Assembly (NCBI GenBank): GCA_041687435.1
Contig: JAWLBX010000033.1
Span: 1-28,688 of the forward strand
DNA from: JACKII01 sp041687435
GTDB taxonomy: Bacteria; Pseudomonadota; Alphaproteobacteria; Bin95
Length of the DNA: 28,688 nucleotides
Direction: 5' to 3'
This document shows, one piece after another, positions 1 to 8,228 of the stretch. A model generated the notes under the pieces. That model was not told the origin of the DNA, did not search any database, and saw nothing but the letters and a program-made list of their open reading frames with translations. The first letter of the stretch is position 1, and each line of letters opens with the position of its first letter. The position numbers were made by a program, and so were the translations under genes.

Positions 1-47
1 ACACCAGCCAAAAGAGCAAAACCGGCAGCCAAACGCCGCCAAATCAC
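1..47 (-). CDS. Possible 5' end of a secreted-protein gene, cut by the window edge
   Basis: Reading leftward from a GTG at 47, the frame stays open to the window edge. It encodes a basic then hydrophobic stretch (M-IWRRLAAGFALLAG) that resembles the start of a signal peptide. It would lie about 50 nt downstream of the ABC exporter pair, on the same strand. Only 15 codons are visible, the start codon is GTG and the upstream Shine-Dalgarno-like sequence is weak. This is therefore only a candidate, and no product can be named. Confidence 0.2.
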   Translation of the reverse strand, partial: MIWRRLAAGFALLAG

Positions 48-98
48 CCGAATACCCGCATCATCACCTCAAAAACCAGGTTCCCGGAGGTGTCCACC

Positions 99-1967
99 TC
101 ACTCCCAGGTAGCCGCCCGCACCACCTCATCCTCCGGGATATCGTCGAAGCTGGCGTAGTTCAGGCGATAGAGTCTCGCATAAAGCCCCTCCGCCGCCAT
201 CAGGCTTGCGTGCGTGCCCTGCTCCACGATCTCGCCCTGGTTCAGGACGATGATGCGGTCGGCGCCGCGGATGGTGGCGAGCCGGTGTGCGATCACGATG
301 GCGGTGCGGCCGGCCAGCAGGCGTTGCAGCGCCCGCTGGATTTCCAGTTCGGTGTAGCTGTCGATGTTCGCCGTCGCCTCGTCCAGCACCAGGATGGAAG
401 CGTCAGCCACAAGTGCGCGGGCAAAGCTGATCAGCTGGCGCTGGCCGAGGCTGAGGTTGGAGGCGCGCTGGCCGAGTTCGGTCTGATAGCCGTGTTCCAG
501 CTTCATGATGAAGTCGTGCGCACCCACGGCCTTGGCCGCCTCGATCACCTCGTCCAACGTCGCGTCGGTCTTGGCATAGCGGATGTTCTCCTCCACCGTG
601 GTGGAGAACAGATAGGGCTCCTGCAACACCATCGCGATGTGCCAGCCGAGGCTCGCCTGCGTCATCGCCCGCACGTCATGCCCGCCGAGCCGCACCGCGC
701 CCTCCCACACGTCATAGAAGCGGTGGAGCAGGGCGGTGATCGAGGTCTTGCCGCTGCCGGTGGGGCCGACCAGCGCCACGGTCTCGCCCGGTTCGACTCG
801 GAAGGAGATGTCCTTCAGGATCGGCTGGCCGAGGGTGTAGCCGAAGGTGACATGCTCGAACGCAACGCTGCCCTCGATCGTCTCCGGGGCGGCGGCATCC
901 GGCGCATCCTGCACGTCCACCTCCACGTCCATCACCTCGAAAATGCGGTGGCCGCTCGCCATGGCGCGCTGCATGATCGAGTATTGCAGCGTCAGCGAGC
1001 GGATCGGGTCGAAAAAGCGCTGCACGTAGAACAGGAAGGCGACCATCACGCCGATTTCGAGCGAGCCGCCCAGCACCATCGAGCCGCCGATCACCACGAC
1101 GATGGCCATGGCCGAGCCGGTCAGCGTGTCGACGATCGGGATCATCAGGTTGGTGAATTTGGAGGCGCGCAGGTGCGTCGTCAGGTTGGCGCGCGCCTTT
1201 TCCTCGAACAGGTCGAAATTCACCGCCTCGCGCCGCAATTCCTGAATGGCGCGGATGCCGTGCACGTTTTCCGCCAGCGCGCCATTCACGCGGCTGGAGG
1301 CCTCGCGCGCCGCCATGAACGCCTTGCGCGCCAGCGGCAGCCAGACGATGCGCACCAGGAACAGCAGCGGCACGACGCAGAGCGCCAGCGCGCCCAGCGT
1401 CGGATCCAGGGTTAGCAACACGGCGATGATGCCGAACAGCAGCACGATGTCGCCGATGGCGAAGATCGAGGATTCGAGGAATTCCTGCAGGCTGGCGACG
1501 TCGCCCTGCAACCGGCTCATCAGCCGGCCGACCTCGGTCTTGTCCATGAACGAGAGGGAGACGACCTGCAGGTGCGCGAACATGGCCCGGCGCAGGTCGA
1601 ACAGCAGGTTCTGCGCCGTGCGCGCGATGATGATCTCCATCACGTGATTGCCGAGGAAGTTCAGCGTAACCACGCCCAGAAAGATGCCGACGAACCAGTA
1701 GAGCAGGTCATTGGAGGGCGTGTCTGCGGCCAGCGCGCTGTCGATGGCGGTCTTGACCACCAGCGGCACGGCCAACTGCGTTGCCGTGAACAGCAGGATC
1801 GCCGCCAGCGCCCAGTAGATGCGCGCCCGGTAGGGCTTCAGGTAGAGCAGGAAGCGCTTCACCACCCAGGGGTCGAACACGCGCCCGAACAGCTCCTCGT
1901 CCTGGTCGACCTGGGAGCCGACCACGGCCAGCGGCGGCTTGCCCTGCAAGGTAGAGCGGCGGCTCAT
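99..1967 (-). CDS. ABC exporter half-transporter, permease fused to ATPase (consensus Walker B, variant signature)
   Basis: This 622-residue protein has the type IV (B-family) ABC exporter layout: six membrane helices over about residues 45-330, then a nucleotide-binding domain. Visible motifs are Walker A GPTGSGKT (401-408), Q-loop Gln449, signature LSLGQ (505-509), Walker B ILVLDE with catalytic Glu530, and H-loop His561. The signature departs from LSGGQ at its third residue. The start overlaps the stop of the upstream ABC gene by 4 nt, so the two are translationally coupled and probably form a heterodimer in the inner membrane. Family members export drugs, lipids or peptides; the substrate cannot be read from sequence. 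The N-terminal 35 residues are an unrecognised cytosolic extension. The family call is secure, the substrate unknown. Confidence 0.95.
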   Translation of the reverse strand: MSRRSTLQGKPPLAVVGSQVDQDEELFGRVFDPWVVKRFLLYLKPYRARIYWALAAILLFTATQLAVPLVVKTAIDSALAADTPSNDLLYWFVGIFLGVVTLNFLGNHVMEIIIARTAQNLLFDLRRAMFAHLQVVSLSFMDKTEVGRLMSRLQGDVASLQEFLESSIFAIGDIVLLFGIIAVLLTLDPTLGALALCVVPLLFLVRIVWLPLARKAFMAAREASSRVNGALAENVHGIRAIQELRREAVNFDLFEEKARANLTTHLRASKFTNLMIPIVDTLTGSAMAIVVVIGGSMVLGGSLEIGVMVAFLFYVQRFFDPIRSLTLQYSIMQRAMASGHRIFEVMDVEVDVQDAPDAAAPETIEGSVAFEHVTFGYTLGQPILKDISFRVEPGETVALVGPTGSGKTSITALLHRFYDVWEGAVRLGGHDVRAMTQASLGWHIAMVLQEPYLFSTTVEENIRYAKTDATLDEVIEAAKAVGAHDFIMKLEHGYQTELGQRASNLSLGQRQLISFARALVADASILVLDEATANIDSYTELEIQRALQRLLAGRTAIVIAHRLATIRGADRIIVLNQGEIVEQGTHASLMAAEGLYARLYRLNYASFDDIPEDEVVRAATWE

Positions 1968-3808
1968 GCCACCTCCTCGCCCGCGGTGGTGCGGGCCTGC
2001 AATTCGTAGAGCCGGGCGTAGGCGCCGCCGGCGGTCATCAGCTCGTCATGGCTGCCGCGCTCGACGATGCGGCCATTCTCCAGGAACACGATCTCGTCGG
2101 CGTGCAGCAGCGAGGAGAGGCGGTGTGCGATGATGATGACGGCCATGTGCCGGGTCGCGCCCGCCAGCGCCTCGCGAATCTGACGCTCCGTTCCGGCGTC
2201 GATGGCGGCGGAGCTGTCGTCGAACACCAGCACCCTGGTATCCGGCAGGATCGCGCGGGCAATGGCGAGCCGCTGGCGCTGGCCGCCGGAGAGCGAGACG
2301 CCGCGCTCGCCCACCAGCGACTGGTAGGTTTCCGGCAAGGTCTGAATGTAGCTGTGCATCTGCGCGGTCGCGGCTGCGTTCTCGATGCGGCTGCGCTCGG
2401 CCCAGGGATCGCCGTAGGCTACGTTATGGCTGAGGCTGGCAGTGAACAGGAAGGCATCCTGCTGCACGATGCTGACGGTGCGCCGCAGCGATTCCAGCGT
2501 TACGTCGCGGATGTCCTGCCCGTCGATGCTGATCCGGCCGGCATCCACGTCGTAATAGCGGCCCGCCAGTTGCGCGATGGTGGTCTTACCGCTGCCGGGC
2601 GGGCCGACAATGCCCAGCACCCGCCCGGGCCGCACTTCCAGCGAGATGTCGGCCAGCGTGCGTTCGTTGTGGGTGATGGCGGGGTAGCGGAACGAGACGT
2701 TCTCGAACCGGACCACACCATCCGTCACCTGCAACGGCTTGGCGTCCGGCTTGTCCCGGATCGCGGGTTCCAGGTCGATGATGTGGAACAGCCGGCCGCC
2801 GCAAGTACTGGCGCGGGCGATGGAGTTGATCATCCAGCCGATCTGGCGCACCGGCATTTGCAGGATCAGCATGAAGGCCAGCGCCTCCGCCAGCACGCCC
2901 AGGCTGATCTCGTCAGCAATGACCTTCTCGCCGCCGACCCAGAGCGTCAGCGCCATGGCGAGATAGTAGACATAGGTCATCTGGGTGATGTTCTTGACGA
3001 ACAGCCCCGCCCGGTACCGGGCCATGCCCAGCGCCGTATCCGCAAACCGGTCATAGCGTTCGAGCTCGTGATCCTGCGCGGCGAAGGCGCGGACGACGCG
3101 GATGCCGCCCAGGTTCTCCTCCATCACCTTGGTGACCAGGCTCATCTGGTCCTGATAGGCCAGCCAGGCGTCGCGCAATTTCAGCCGGGCGATGGAGGCG
3201 CGGATGCCGACGATGGGCACGAAGCTGAGCGTGGTGATGCCCAGCAACACGTCCTTGCTCATCAGGATGTAGGCGCCGCCGCCGATCAGCGAGACGAGCA
3301 GGATGGAGCGCAGAATGCCGGTGTCCGTCCAAAGCCGCACGCCCTCGATATCGAGGATGCCGCGGGTCATCAGGTCGCCAGTGTGCGCCCGGTCGTGCCA
3401 GGAAAAGCTGAGCTGTTGCAGCTTCCGGTAGAAATCCAGCCGCAACTGGTAGCCAATCAGCTGCCCGACCGACTCGCCCAGATAGTTCTGAAACATGGTG
3501 AACAGCCCCCGCAGCATGGCGGCGCCCAGCAACAGCAACGCGGTCACCAGCAGCGCGGCCTCCGCCGCCGCCCGATCCGCGCTCGGGTCGGTCAGCAGGC
3601 CCTGGGCTTGGTCGATGGCCTGGCCCAGATACTGCGGCACGAACAATTGGAAAAAGGCCGCCGCCAGCGTCGCCCCGATGGCAAACGCCATGCGCCAGCG
3701 GTGGTGGAAGGCCATGCGCGTGATGCGCCAGAGCACGGCCGTGTCCAGCTTGGAGACGGCAATGTCATCAGTGGAGGCATCCAACGGGGAAGGCGATGCA
3801 GAGGTCAT
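1964..3808 (-). CDS. ABC exporter half-transporter, permease fused to ATPase (degenerate Walker B)
   Basis: This 614-residue protein has a transmembrane domain (about residues 38-335) followed by an ATPase domain. It carries Walker A GPPGSGKT (402-409), signature LSGGQ (506-510), Walker B VLVFDD and H-loop His562. The residue that follows the Walker B aspartate, normally the catalytic glutamate, is Asp531. That substitution is characteristic of the degenerate-site subunit in heterodimeric exporters such as BmrC/BmrD, LmrC/LmrD and TM287/TM288. It is the first gene of a two-gene operon, and an AGAGGGG Shine-Dalgarno sequence sits just before the ATG. The upstream region (3809-3955) is shared with a divergent lipoprotein gene. 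No binding-protein or separate permease gene is nearby, which agrees with an exporter. Confidence 0.95.
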   Translation of the reverse strand: MTSASPSPLDASTDDIAVSKLDTAVLWRITRMAFHHRWRMAFAIGATLAAAFFQLFVPQYLGQAIDQAQGLLTDPSADRAAAEAALLVTALLLLGAAMLRGLFTMFQNYLGESVGQLIGYQLRLDFYRKLQQLSFSWHDRAHTGDLMTRGILDIEGVRLWTDTGILRSILLVSLIGGGAYILMSKDVLLGITTLSFVPIVGIRASIARLKLRDAWLAYQDQMSLVTKVMEENLGGIRVVRAFAAQDHELERYDRFADTALGMARYRAGLFVKNITQMTYVYYLAMALTLWVGGEKVIADEISLGVLAEALAFMLILQMPVRQIGWMINSIARASTCGGRLFHIIDLEPAIRDKPDAKPLQVTDGVVRFENVSFRYPAITHNERTLADISLEVRPGRVLGIVGPPGSGKTTIAQLAGRYYDVDAGRISIDGQDIRDVTLESLRRTVSIVQQDAFLFTASLSHNVAYGDPWAERSRIENAAATAQMHSYIQTLPETYQSLVGERGVSLSGGQRQRLAIARAILPDTRVLVFDDSSAAIDAGTERQIREALAGATRHMAVIIIAHRLSSLLHADEIVFLENGRIVERGSHDELMTAGGAYARLYELQARTTAGEEVA

Positions 3809-3955
3809 GACCCCTCTGTTCTTTCAGAGGTTTGAATCGATTGGGCATTCTGGTCTGTATATTGGAGATTATGGCAGGTTGTTACAATTTTAGTGAAAAT
3901 AATCGTAGAGTTTGGTACATTTGACATTGTTCTCGATGAGAGGAGGCAAGTAGCA

Positions 3956-4372
3956 ATGTTTTCAAAATATTTGACAACTGCTTTAATCATCGGTGTCGCC
4001 CTTGGGGTCAGTGCTTGCCGCACAACGCCGCCGCCGAAGCCAATGGGGGTCAAGGTGACGGGCGAAGAACTGGCCGCATGGTATATGAGTGGCAAATCAA
4101 CTACCACCGAAAGCACATCCCTGGAAAGCGGGCGGTCTTATGTGATTACTCGTGACGGCGCAGGCCGGCAGCAACTCAGCGCCTCAGGCGGCAGTTTCAC
4201 CGATACCGGCTCTTACCGCATCGAAGGCGATATGGTCTGCAACAAATGGAAGGTGGTGCGCGAGGGGCAGGAAAAATGCTTTGTCATGTACGCCCTTCCA
4301 GATGGCACGTACGAGGTTTTTGATGAAAATGGCGTGAAGACCTCGACGCTTCGCGCTCCAAGCACCTCCTGA
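3956..4372 (+). CDS. Small orphan lipoprotein, function unknown
   Basis: The ATG at 3956 is preferred over an in-frame one at 3893 because AGGAGG (3941-3946) lies 9 nt upstream of it and it gives a clean lipoprotein signal peptide. The 138-residue product has a hydrophobic segment (residues 5-18), lipobox V-S-A-C with lipidated Cys21, then a proline-rich linker. The mature part is about 115 residues with a Gly/Tyr-rich strand pattern and two further cysteines (Cys95, Cys108) that could form a disulfide. The layout recalls small alphaproteobacterial periplasmic proteins with a G-x-Y-x-(I/V)-x-G...C-x-x-W...C pattern, but I cannot name the family firmly. It stands alone between the ABC pair (divergent) and an aldo/keto reductase (convergent). 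Its 5' part is unusually AT-rich for the window. Confidence 0.8.
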   Translation: MFSKYLTTALIIGVALGVSACRTTPPPKPMGVKVTGEELAAWYMSGKSTTTESTSLESGRSYVITRDGAGRQQLSASGGSFTDTGSYRIEGDMVCNKWKVVREGQEKCFVMYALPDGTYEVFDENGVKTSTLRAPSTS

Positions 4373-4387
4373 CGATGCGGTACCGGA

Positions 4388-5365
4388 TTAGCCGGCCGGC
4401 GGTTTGACCCGGCTCGGCAAGTCCAGTCCGACGCCGCGCAGGTGGCCGAAGGTCTCGGCGAGGCGTTTGCGGTCCGATTCCGGCAGGGGAGGACGCAGGA
4501 TGGAGGCGATATTGGCCTCCAGATGCGCGGTCTCCGACGTGCCGAACAGGGTGACGTCCGCGCCGGGCTCGTGCCGGGCGAAGCGGTACGCTGCGTCAAT
4601 GATCGAGGTGGCGCCGCCCTCGTGGATCAGGAAATCCAGCGCCTCCGAATCGTCGGCCAGCGCCTGCGGTAGCCGGCCTTCGGCGGCGAGTTCCCGCACC
4701 GTCTGCTGCAACATCCCCGGCTGGCTGAAAATGTTGCGCACGACGAACATCAGCAGCGTGCCGACGCCCTTGGCCCGGGTCAGCGGAAATACGTCGCTCC
4801 GCGCGCCCTGGTTCAGCATATGAAAGCCCAGCATGGCGCTTTCCCAGACGTCGTCCTGCAAGGCGCGCTGCAGCATCTGCTGGCGATGGTCGTGCGGGGA
4901 AGTCTCGGTCAGCCCGATATGGCGGAGCTTGCCCTGTCGCTTGGCCTCCTGCATTGTCGGCACCAGTTCGGCGGCGACATGCTCGTACATGGCCGGCGTC
5001 ACCGCGTGCAGCTGGTAGATATCTACATAGTCCGTGCGCAGTGCCTTCAGCGAGGCGTCCAGCTTGGCCCGGAACTGGGCGGCGGAGATCAGATCCTCGC
5101 CGACTCGCATGCGGCACTTGCTGGCGATCACGATCCGGTCCCGGCCGATCTGGCGTGCGGCCTCGCCGACCACGCCTTCGGTGCCGTAGGCTTCTGCCGT
5201 GTCGAACAGGGTGACGCCCAGATCGAAGGCCGCGCGGACCAGGCGCACCGCCTCCGCCTCGCTCTTGCCTTTGCCGAGGCCAAGCTGGGAGTTGCCGCCG
5301 CAGCCGAGCCCGGCAACGGAGACGGTCAGGCCGGTACGGCCGAAGGGAACATAGTCCATAGGCAA
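4388..5365 (-). CDS. Aldo/keto reductase
   Basis: This 325-residue TIM-barrel oxidoreductase shows the complete aldo/keto reductase catalytic tetrad: Asp55 and Tyr60 in DTAEAYG, Lys83, and His120 in YQLH. Family members reduce aldehydes, ketones or sugars with NADPH in the cytosol. The GTSE segment towards the C terminus matches the usual cofactor-phosphate loop. It lies 74 nt downstream of the Lrp/AsnC gene on the same strand and could be co-transcribed with it. It converges on the lipoprotein gene with only 15 nt between stops. The substrate is unknown. Confidence 0.93.
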   Translation of the reverse strand: MPMDYVPFGRTGLTVSVAGLGCGGNSQLGLGKGKSEAEAVRLVRAAFDLGVTLFDTAEAYGTEGVVGEAARQIGRDRIVIASKCRMRVGEDLISAAQFRAKLDASLKALRTDYVDIYQLHAVTPAMYEHVAAELVPTMQEAKRQGKLRHIGLTETSPHDHRQQMLQRALQDDVWESAMLGFHMLNQGARSDVFPLTRAKGVGTLLMFVVRNIFSQPGMLQQTVRELAAEGRLPQALADDSEALDFLIHEGGATSIIDAAYRFARHEPGADVTLFGTSETAHLEANIASILRPPLPESDRKRLAETFGHLRGVGLDLPSRVKPPAG

Positions 5366-5439
5366 AAGGCTCGCTGAGAGGGGGGCAAGGCTTGCCGGCT
5401 ACCGCCAGCGCGGGCTGTATGGTACTTAGGTCGTGCCGC

Positions 5440-5949
5440 CTATTCCACCGGTTCCGAATCGGTTTCGCCGATGACCGGCGCCTCGTCCATCGGCACGCCC
5501 GGCTCGGCCTTGCTGGTGCGGATCACCGGAAACGTGGTCACGCGCACCACGTCGCGGGCAGACGTGAGTTTTTGGGTGAGTTCGTTCTCGTGCGCAGCGT
5601 TGTGCGCCATCACTTTCAGCATGAAGTCGCCGCCGCCGCGGACCATGTGGCACTCGCGCACCTCTGGCCAGTCTTTCACCATGCGCTCGAACGCGCGCAG
5701 CCGGTCCTGCGCTTGGCTTTCCAGGCCGACCAGGGCGAAGAACACCACTTCAAACCCCAGCAATTCGGGCGAGAGATCAGCGTGATAGCCGCGGATATAG
5801 CCTTCGGATTCGAGGGCGCGGACTCGGCGCAGACATGGCGGCGCGGAGATGCCCGAGCGCGCGGCCAACTCAACGTTGGTCATGCGGCCGTTTGCCTGCA
5901 GGTCTTTCAGAATGTGACGATCGATCTCGTCCAGCCGCACACGGGGCAT
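5440..5949 (-). CDS. Lrp/AsnC-family transcriptional regulator
   Basis: This 169-residue protein has an N-terminal winged helix-turn-helix (about residues 8-52, including the MTNVELAARSGIS segment and the recognition helix PPCLRRVRALE). A linker and a RAM effector-binding domain (about 68-150) follow. Lrp-type proteins form octamers or hexadecamers and respond to amino acids. The gene is divergent from trxB across 210 bp, and a TATAAT with an AT-centred dyad lies just upstream, as expected for autoregulation. An Lrp gene beside trxB and a LysR gene is, from general knowledge, a familiar alphaproteobacterial arrangement. The effector and regulon are not evident. Confidence 0.94.
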   Translation of the reverse strand: MPRVRLDEIDRHILKDLQANGRMTNVELAARSGISAPPCLRRVRALESEGYIRGYHADLSPELLGFEVVFFALVGLESQAQDRLRAFERMVKDWPEVRECHMVRGGGDFMLKVMAHNAAHENELTQKLTSARDVVRVTTFPVIRTSKAEPGVPMDEAPVIGETDSEPVE

Positions 5950-5973
5950 ACCCGTTTCCTCCCAGAACGCTTT

Positions 5974-5992
5974 CGCGCAATTATATTACGCG
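5974..5992. promoter_or_regulatory. Promoter and dyad upstream of the Lrp/AsnC gene, possible autoregulatory operator
   Basis: On the minus strand a perfect TATAAT occupies 5985-5980, 31 nt before the ATG at 5949. The only -35 candidates near 6003-6009 are weak. The -10 lies inside a 19-bp imperfect dyad centred at 5983 (CGCG-c-AAT-tat-ATT-a-CGCG, 7 of 9 pairs). An AT-rich core flanked by GC arms is the general style of Lrp-family sites. The operator role is inferred. Confidence 0.4.
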
Positions 5993-6088
5993 CCGCTGCG
6001 GAATGCCATCGCTATGACGCACGGTCTGTTGCCGCCATTGGTGACCGGTGCGGATCATGGTTGTGGAAATGTGCGGGAAAGCCTAGTT

Positions 6089-6118
6089 TTGACCCATAAA
6101 AAAATTCCGGGCTACGAT
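6089..6118 (+). promoter_or_regulatory. Probable sigma70-type promoter of trxB
   Basis: TTGACC (6089-6094, five of six consensus bases) is followed after an 18-bp spacer by TACGAT (6113-6118, four of six). A start near 6125 would give a leader of about 35 nt before the trxB ATG at 6160. This is consensus matching only. Confidence 0.45.
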
Positions 6119-6159
6119 GTAGCCGCAGGCCATGGCTTGATGACGAAGAGACGAGACAG

Positions 6160-7119
6160 ATGGATCACCGTACCAAGGTTCTGATCATCGGATCTGGCCC
6201 TGCGGGCTACACGGCCGCGATTTATGCCGCCCGCGCGGGATTGCAGCCGCTGATGGTGCAGGGGATGGCGCCCGGCGGGCAGTTGACCATCACCACCGAT
6301 GTGGAAAACTATCCCGGCTTTGCCGATGTGATCCAGGGCCCCTGGCTGATGGAGCAGATGCAGGCCCAGGCTGCCCATGTCGGCACGGAGATGATCTTCG
6401 ACGTGGTGACGGCGGTGGATTTCTCTCAACGCCCGTTCGTGTGCCAGGGCGACGGCGGCGACCGCTATATCGCCGATTCCATCATTGTCGCCACCGGGGC
6501 AGAAGCGAAATGGCTGGGCCTGGAGTCCGAGAAGAAATTCCAGGGGTTCGGCGTGTCCGCTTGCGCCACGTGCGATGGCTTTTTCTTCCGGGGCAAGCGG
6601 GTTTTGGTTATCGGCGGCGGCAATACGGCGGTGGAGGAAGCGCTGTATCTGACCAATCATGCCAGCAAGGTCACGCTTGTGCATCGCCGCGATGAGTTGC
6701 GGGCGGAAAAGATCATGCAGGACCGGCTGTTCCGCAATCCCAAGGTCGAGGTCGTCTGGGACTCGGTGCTGGAGGAAGTCCTTGGCGACGAAAACCCGCC
6801 GGGGGTGACTGGCGCACGCCTGCGCAATGTCAAAACCGGAGAGGTTTCCGAGGTCGAGGCCGACGGTGTGTTCATCGCGATCGGCCACCGCCCGAATACG
6901 GATATCTTCAAGGGCGTGTTGGATATGGATGGCGAGGGCTATCTGATCACCGCGCCGGACAGCACGCGCACCAATATCGCCGGGGTGTTCGCCGCCGGCG
7001 ACGTCAAGGACAAGGTATTCCGCCAGGCCGTGACGGCGGCTGGCCTGGGGTGCATGGCTGCATTGGAAGCCGAAAAATTCCTGGCTGCAGCGGAAGACGT
7101 TCCGCTCGCGGCGGAATAA
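6160..7119 (+). CDS. trxB: Thioredoxin reductase (NADPH)
   Basis: This 319-residue flavoenzyme transfers electrons from NADPH through FAD and a redox disulfide to thioredoxin in the cytosol. Motifs are in the expected order: N-terminal FAD-binding GSGPAG (11-16), the redox-active CATC (Cys135, Cys138), NADPH-binding GGGNTA (152-157) with the basic HRR (175-177), and the C-terminal FAD segment GVFAAGDVKD. Length is typical of bacterial low-molecular-weight TrxB. It is followed 4 nt later by a LysR gene, and the pair is probably one transcript ending at the terminator at 8084-8113. The Shine-Dalgarno sequence is weak. Confidence 0.97.
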   Translation: MDHRTKVLIIGSGPAGYTAAIYAARAGLQPLMVQGMAPGGQLTITTDVENYPGFADVIQGPWLMEQMQAQAAHVGTEMIFDVVTAVDFSQRPFVCQGDGGDRYIADSIIVATGAEAKWLGLESEKKFQGFGVSACATCDGFFFRGKRVLVIGGGNTAVEEALYLTNHASKVTLVHRRDELRAEKIMQDRLFRNPKVEVVWDSVLEEVLGDENPPGVTGARLRNVKTGEVSEVEADGVFIAIGHRPNTDIFKGVLDMDGEGYLITAPDSTRTNIAGVFAAGDVKDKVFRQAVTAAGLGCMAALEAEKFLAAAEDVPLAAE

Positions 7120-7123
7120 TGAC

Positions 7124-8050
7124 ATGCCACGCACTGTCGTATCGCCTGTCAGTATGCGCATGGACTGGGACAAGCTCCGGATTTTCCATGCGGTCGCCGA
7201 AGCCGGCAGCTTCACCCATGCAGGCGAGGTTCTGAATCTCTCGCAGAGCGCCGTCAGCCGTCAGGTGCACGCGCTGGAGGAAAGCCTTGGCCTGTTGCTG
7301 TTCCACCGGCACGCCCGCGGCCTGATCCTGACCGAGTCGGGCGAGTTGCTGTATCGCAACGTGCACGAGGTGTTCCATCGTCTGGCCATGACCGAGGCGA
7401 TGCTGACCGAATCGAAGGAGCAGCCGCAGGGGCCGCTGAAGATCAGCACCACCACCGCTTTCGGCTCCACTTGGTTGACGCCAAACATGAAGGAGTTCAT
7501 CGAGCTCTATCCCGATGTGGAGGTGAGCTTGGTCCTGACGGAAAGCGATTTGGACCTTGGCATGCGCGAGGCCGATTGCGCCATCCGCTTCCAGCCGCCA
7601 ACCCAGCCGGACCTGATCCAACGGCACCTGAAAACCGTGCGCTCACGCCTGTTCGCAGCGCCGATGTACCTGAAACAGCACGGAACGCCGCAAACGGTGG
7701 ATGATCTGGACGGCCACTTGATCGTCTACGGCTCTGACGGTCCGCTGCCGTCGGCGACGATCAACTGGATCATGGATCCGCAGTTGACAGACAAAGTGCT
7801 GCGGCCAGTCCTGCGCGTCAACAATATCTATGCCATGTATAGGGCAGTGGTCAGCGGCCTGGGCATTGCTGCCCTGCCGGCCTATATGGCGCGGCTGTCG
7901 AGTGAGTTGGTCAATGTGTTGAGCCATATTGAAGGCCCGCACACCGACGTCTACTTCATCTATCCAGAGGAAATGCGCCAGTCGAAGCGGATCAACGTAT
8001 TCCGCGATTTCTTGGTGCGCAAGGTAGCGGAACGCCGGATCGACTTCTGA
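7124..8050 (+). CDS. LysR-family transcriptional regulator
   Basis: The protein is 308 residues from this ATG. It contains the LysR winged helix-turn-helix (LRIFHAVAEAGSFTHAGE through LNLSQSAVSRQ) and a periplasmic-binding-like effector domain from about residue 105. This ATG lies 4 nt after the trxB stop and suggests coupling. However, family conservation begins at MDWDKLRIF, so in-frame ATGs at 7154 or 7160 (296 residues) may be the true start; neither has a clear ribosome site. The target genes are unknown. LysR proteins usually regulate a divergent gene, but here the regulator is co-directional with trxB. Confidence 0.93.
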   Translation: MPRTVVSPVSMRMDWDKLRIFHAVAEAGSFTHAGEVLNLSQSAVSRQVHALEESLGLLLFHRHARGLILTESGELLYRNVHEVFHRLAMTEAMLTESKEQPQGPLKISTTTAFGSTWLTPNMKEFIELYPDVEVSLVLTESDLDLGMREADCAIRFQPPTQPDLIQRHLKTVRSRLFAAPMYLKQHGTPQTVDDLDGHLIVYGSDGPLPSATINWIMDPQLTDKVLRPVLRVNNIYAMYRAVVSGLGIAALPAYMARLSSELVNVLSHIEGPHTDVYFIYPEEMRQSKRINVFRDFLVRKVAERRIDF

Positions 8051-8083
8051 TCCGTCTGCGCGAACGGCCTTGCAACCAATTTG

Positions 8084-8113
8084 CGCCCGCCGCTTTCCTG
8101 GGGCGGGCGTTTT
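8084..8113 (+). terminator. Intrinsic terminator after the trxB-lysR unit
   Basis: A perfect 8-bp GC stem (CGCCCGCC at 8084-8091 with GGCGGGCG at 8102-8109) encloses a 10-nt loop and is followed directly by TTTT (8110-8113). It begins 33 nt after the LysR stop codon. Confidence 0.75.
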
Positions 8114-8136
8114 CATATCCATACCCTGCATTTTGC

Positions 8137-8167
8137 AAAAAAATGGGCCGTGTACGAGACACGGCCC
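8137..8167 (-). terminator. Intrinsic terminator of the acyltransferase gene
   Basis: A perfect 9-bp stem (GGGCCGTGT at 8045+100, i.e. 8145-8153, with ACACGGCCC at 8159-8167) has a 5-nt loop. Seven A residues at 8137-8143 become a U7 tract when transcribed leftward. It lies about 107 nt beyond the stop of the minus-strand acyltransferase gene and faces the plus-strand terminator at 8084-8113. Confidence 0.8.
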
Positions 8168-8228
8168 AAGTACAGGGAGGAAACGCCCAAGATGGGTGTT
8201 GCAGCGGGCGCGCCAACGCCCCCTGCAC

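Noticed and set aside
87..100. GAGGTG-tc-CACCTC hairpin at the end of the ABC operon
   Set aside because: It overlaps the stop codon, has a 2-nt loop and no adjacent U-tract, so it is not a credible terminator.
90..1415. A 441-codon plus-strand frame opposite the ABC gene
   Set aside because: It is antisense to an unmistakable ABC gene, and its His/Arg/Asp/Gln-rich composition is typical of frames mirrored from GC-rich codons.
2048..3835. A 595-codon plus-strand frame opposite the second ABC gene
   Set aside because: Antisense mirror of a secure gene, with no domain and no ribosome site.
6112..7215. A 367-codon minus-strand frame covering trxB
   Set aside because: Antisense mirror of trxB; composition is non-protein-like.
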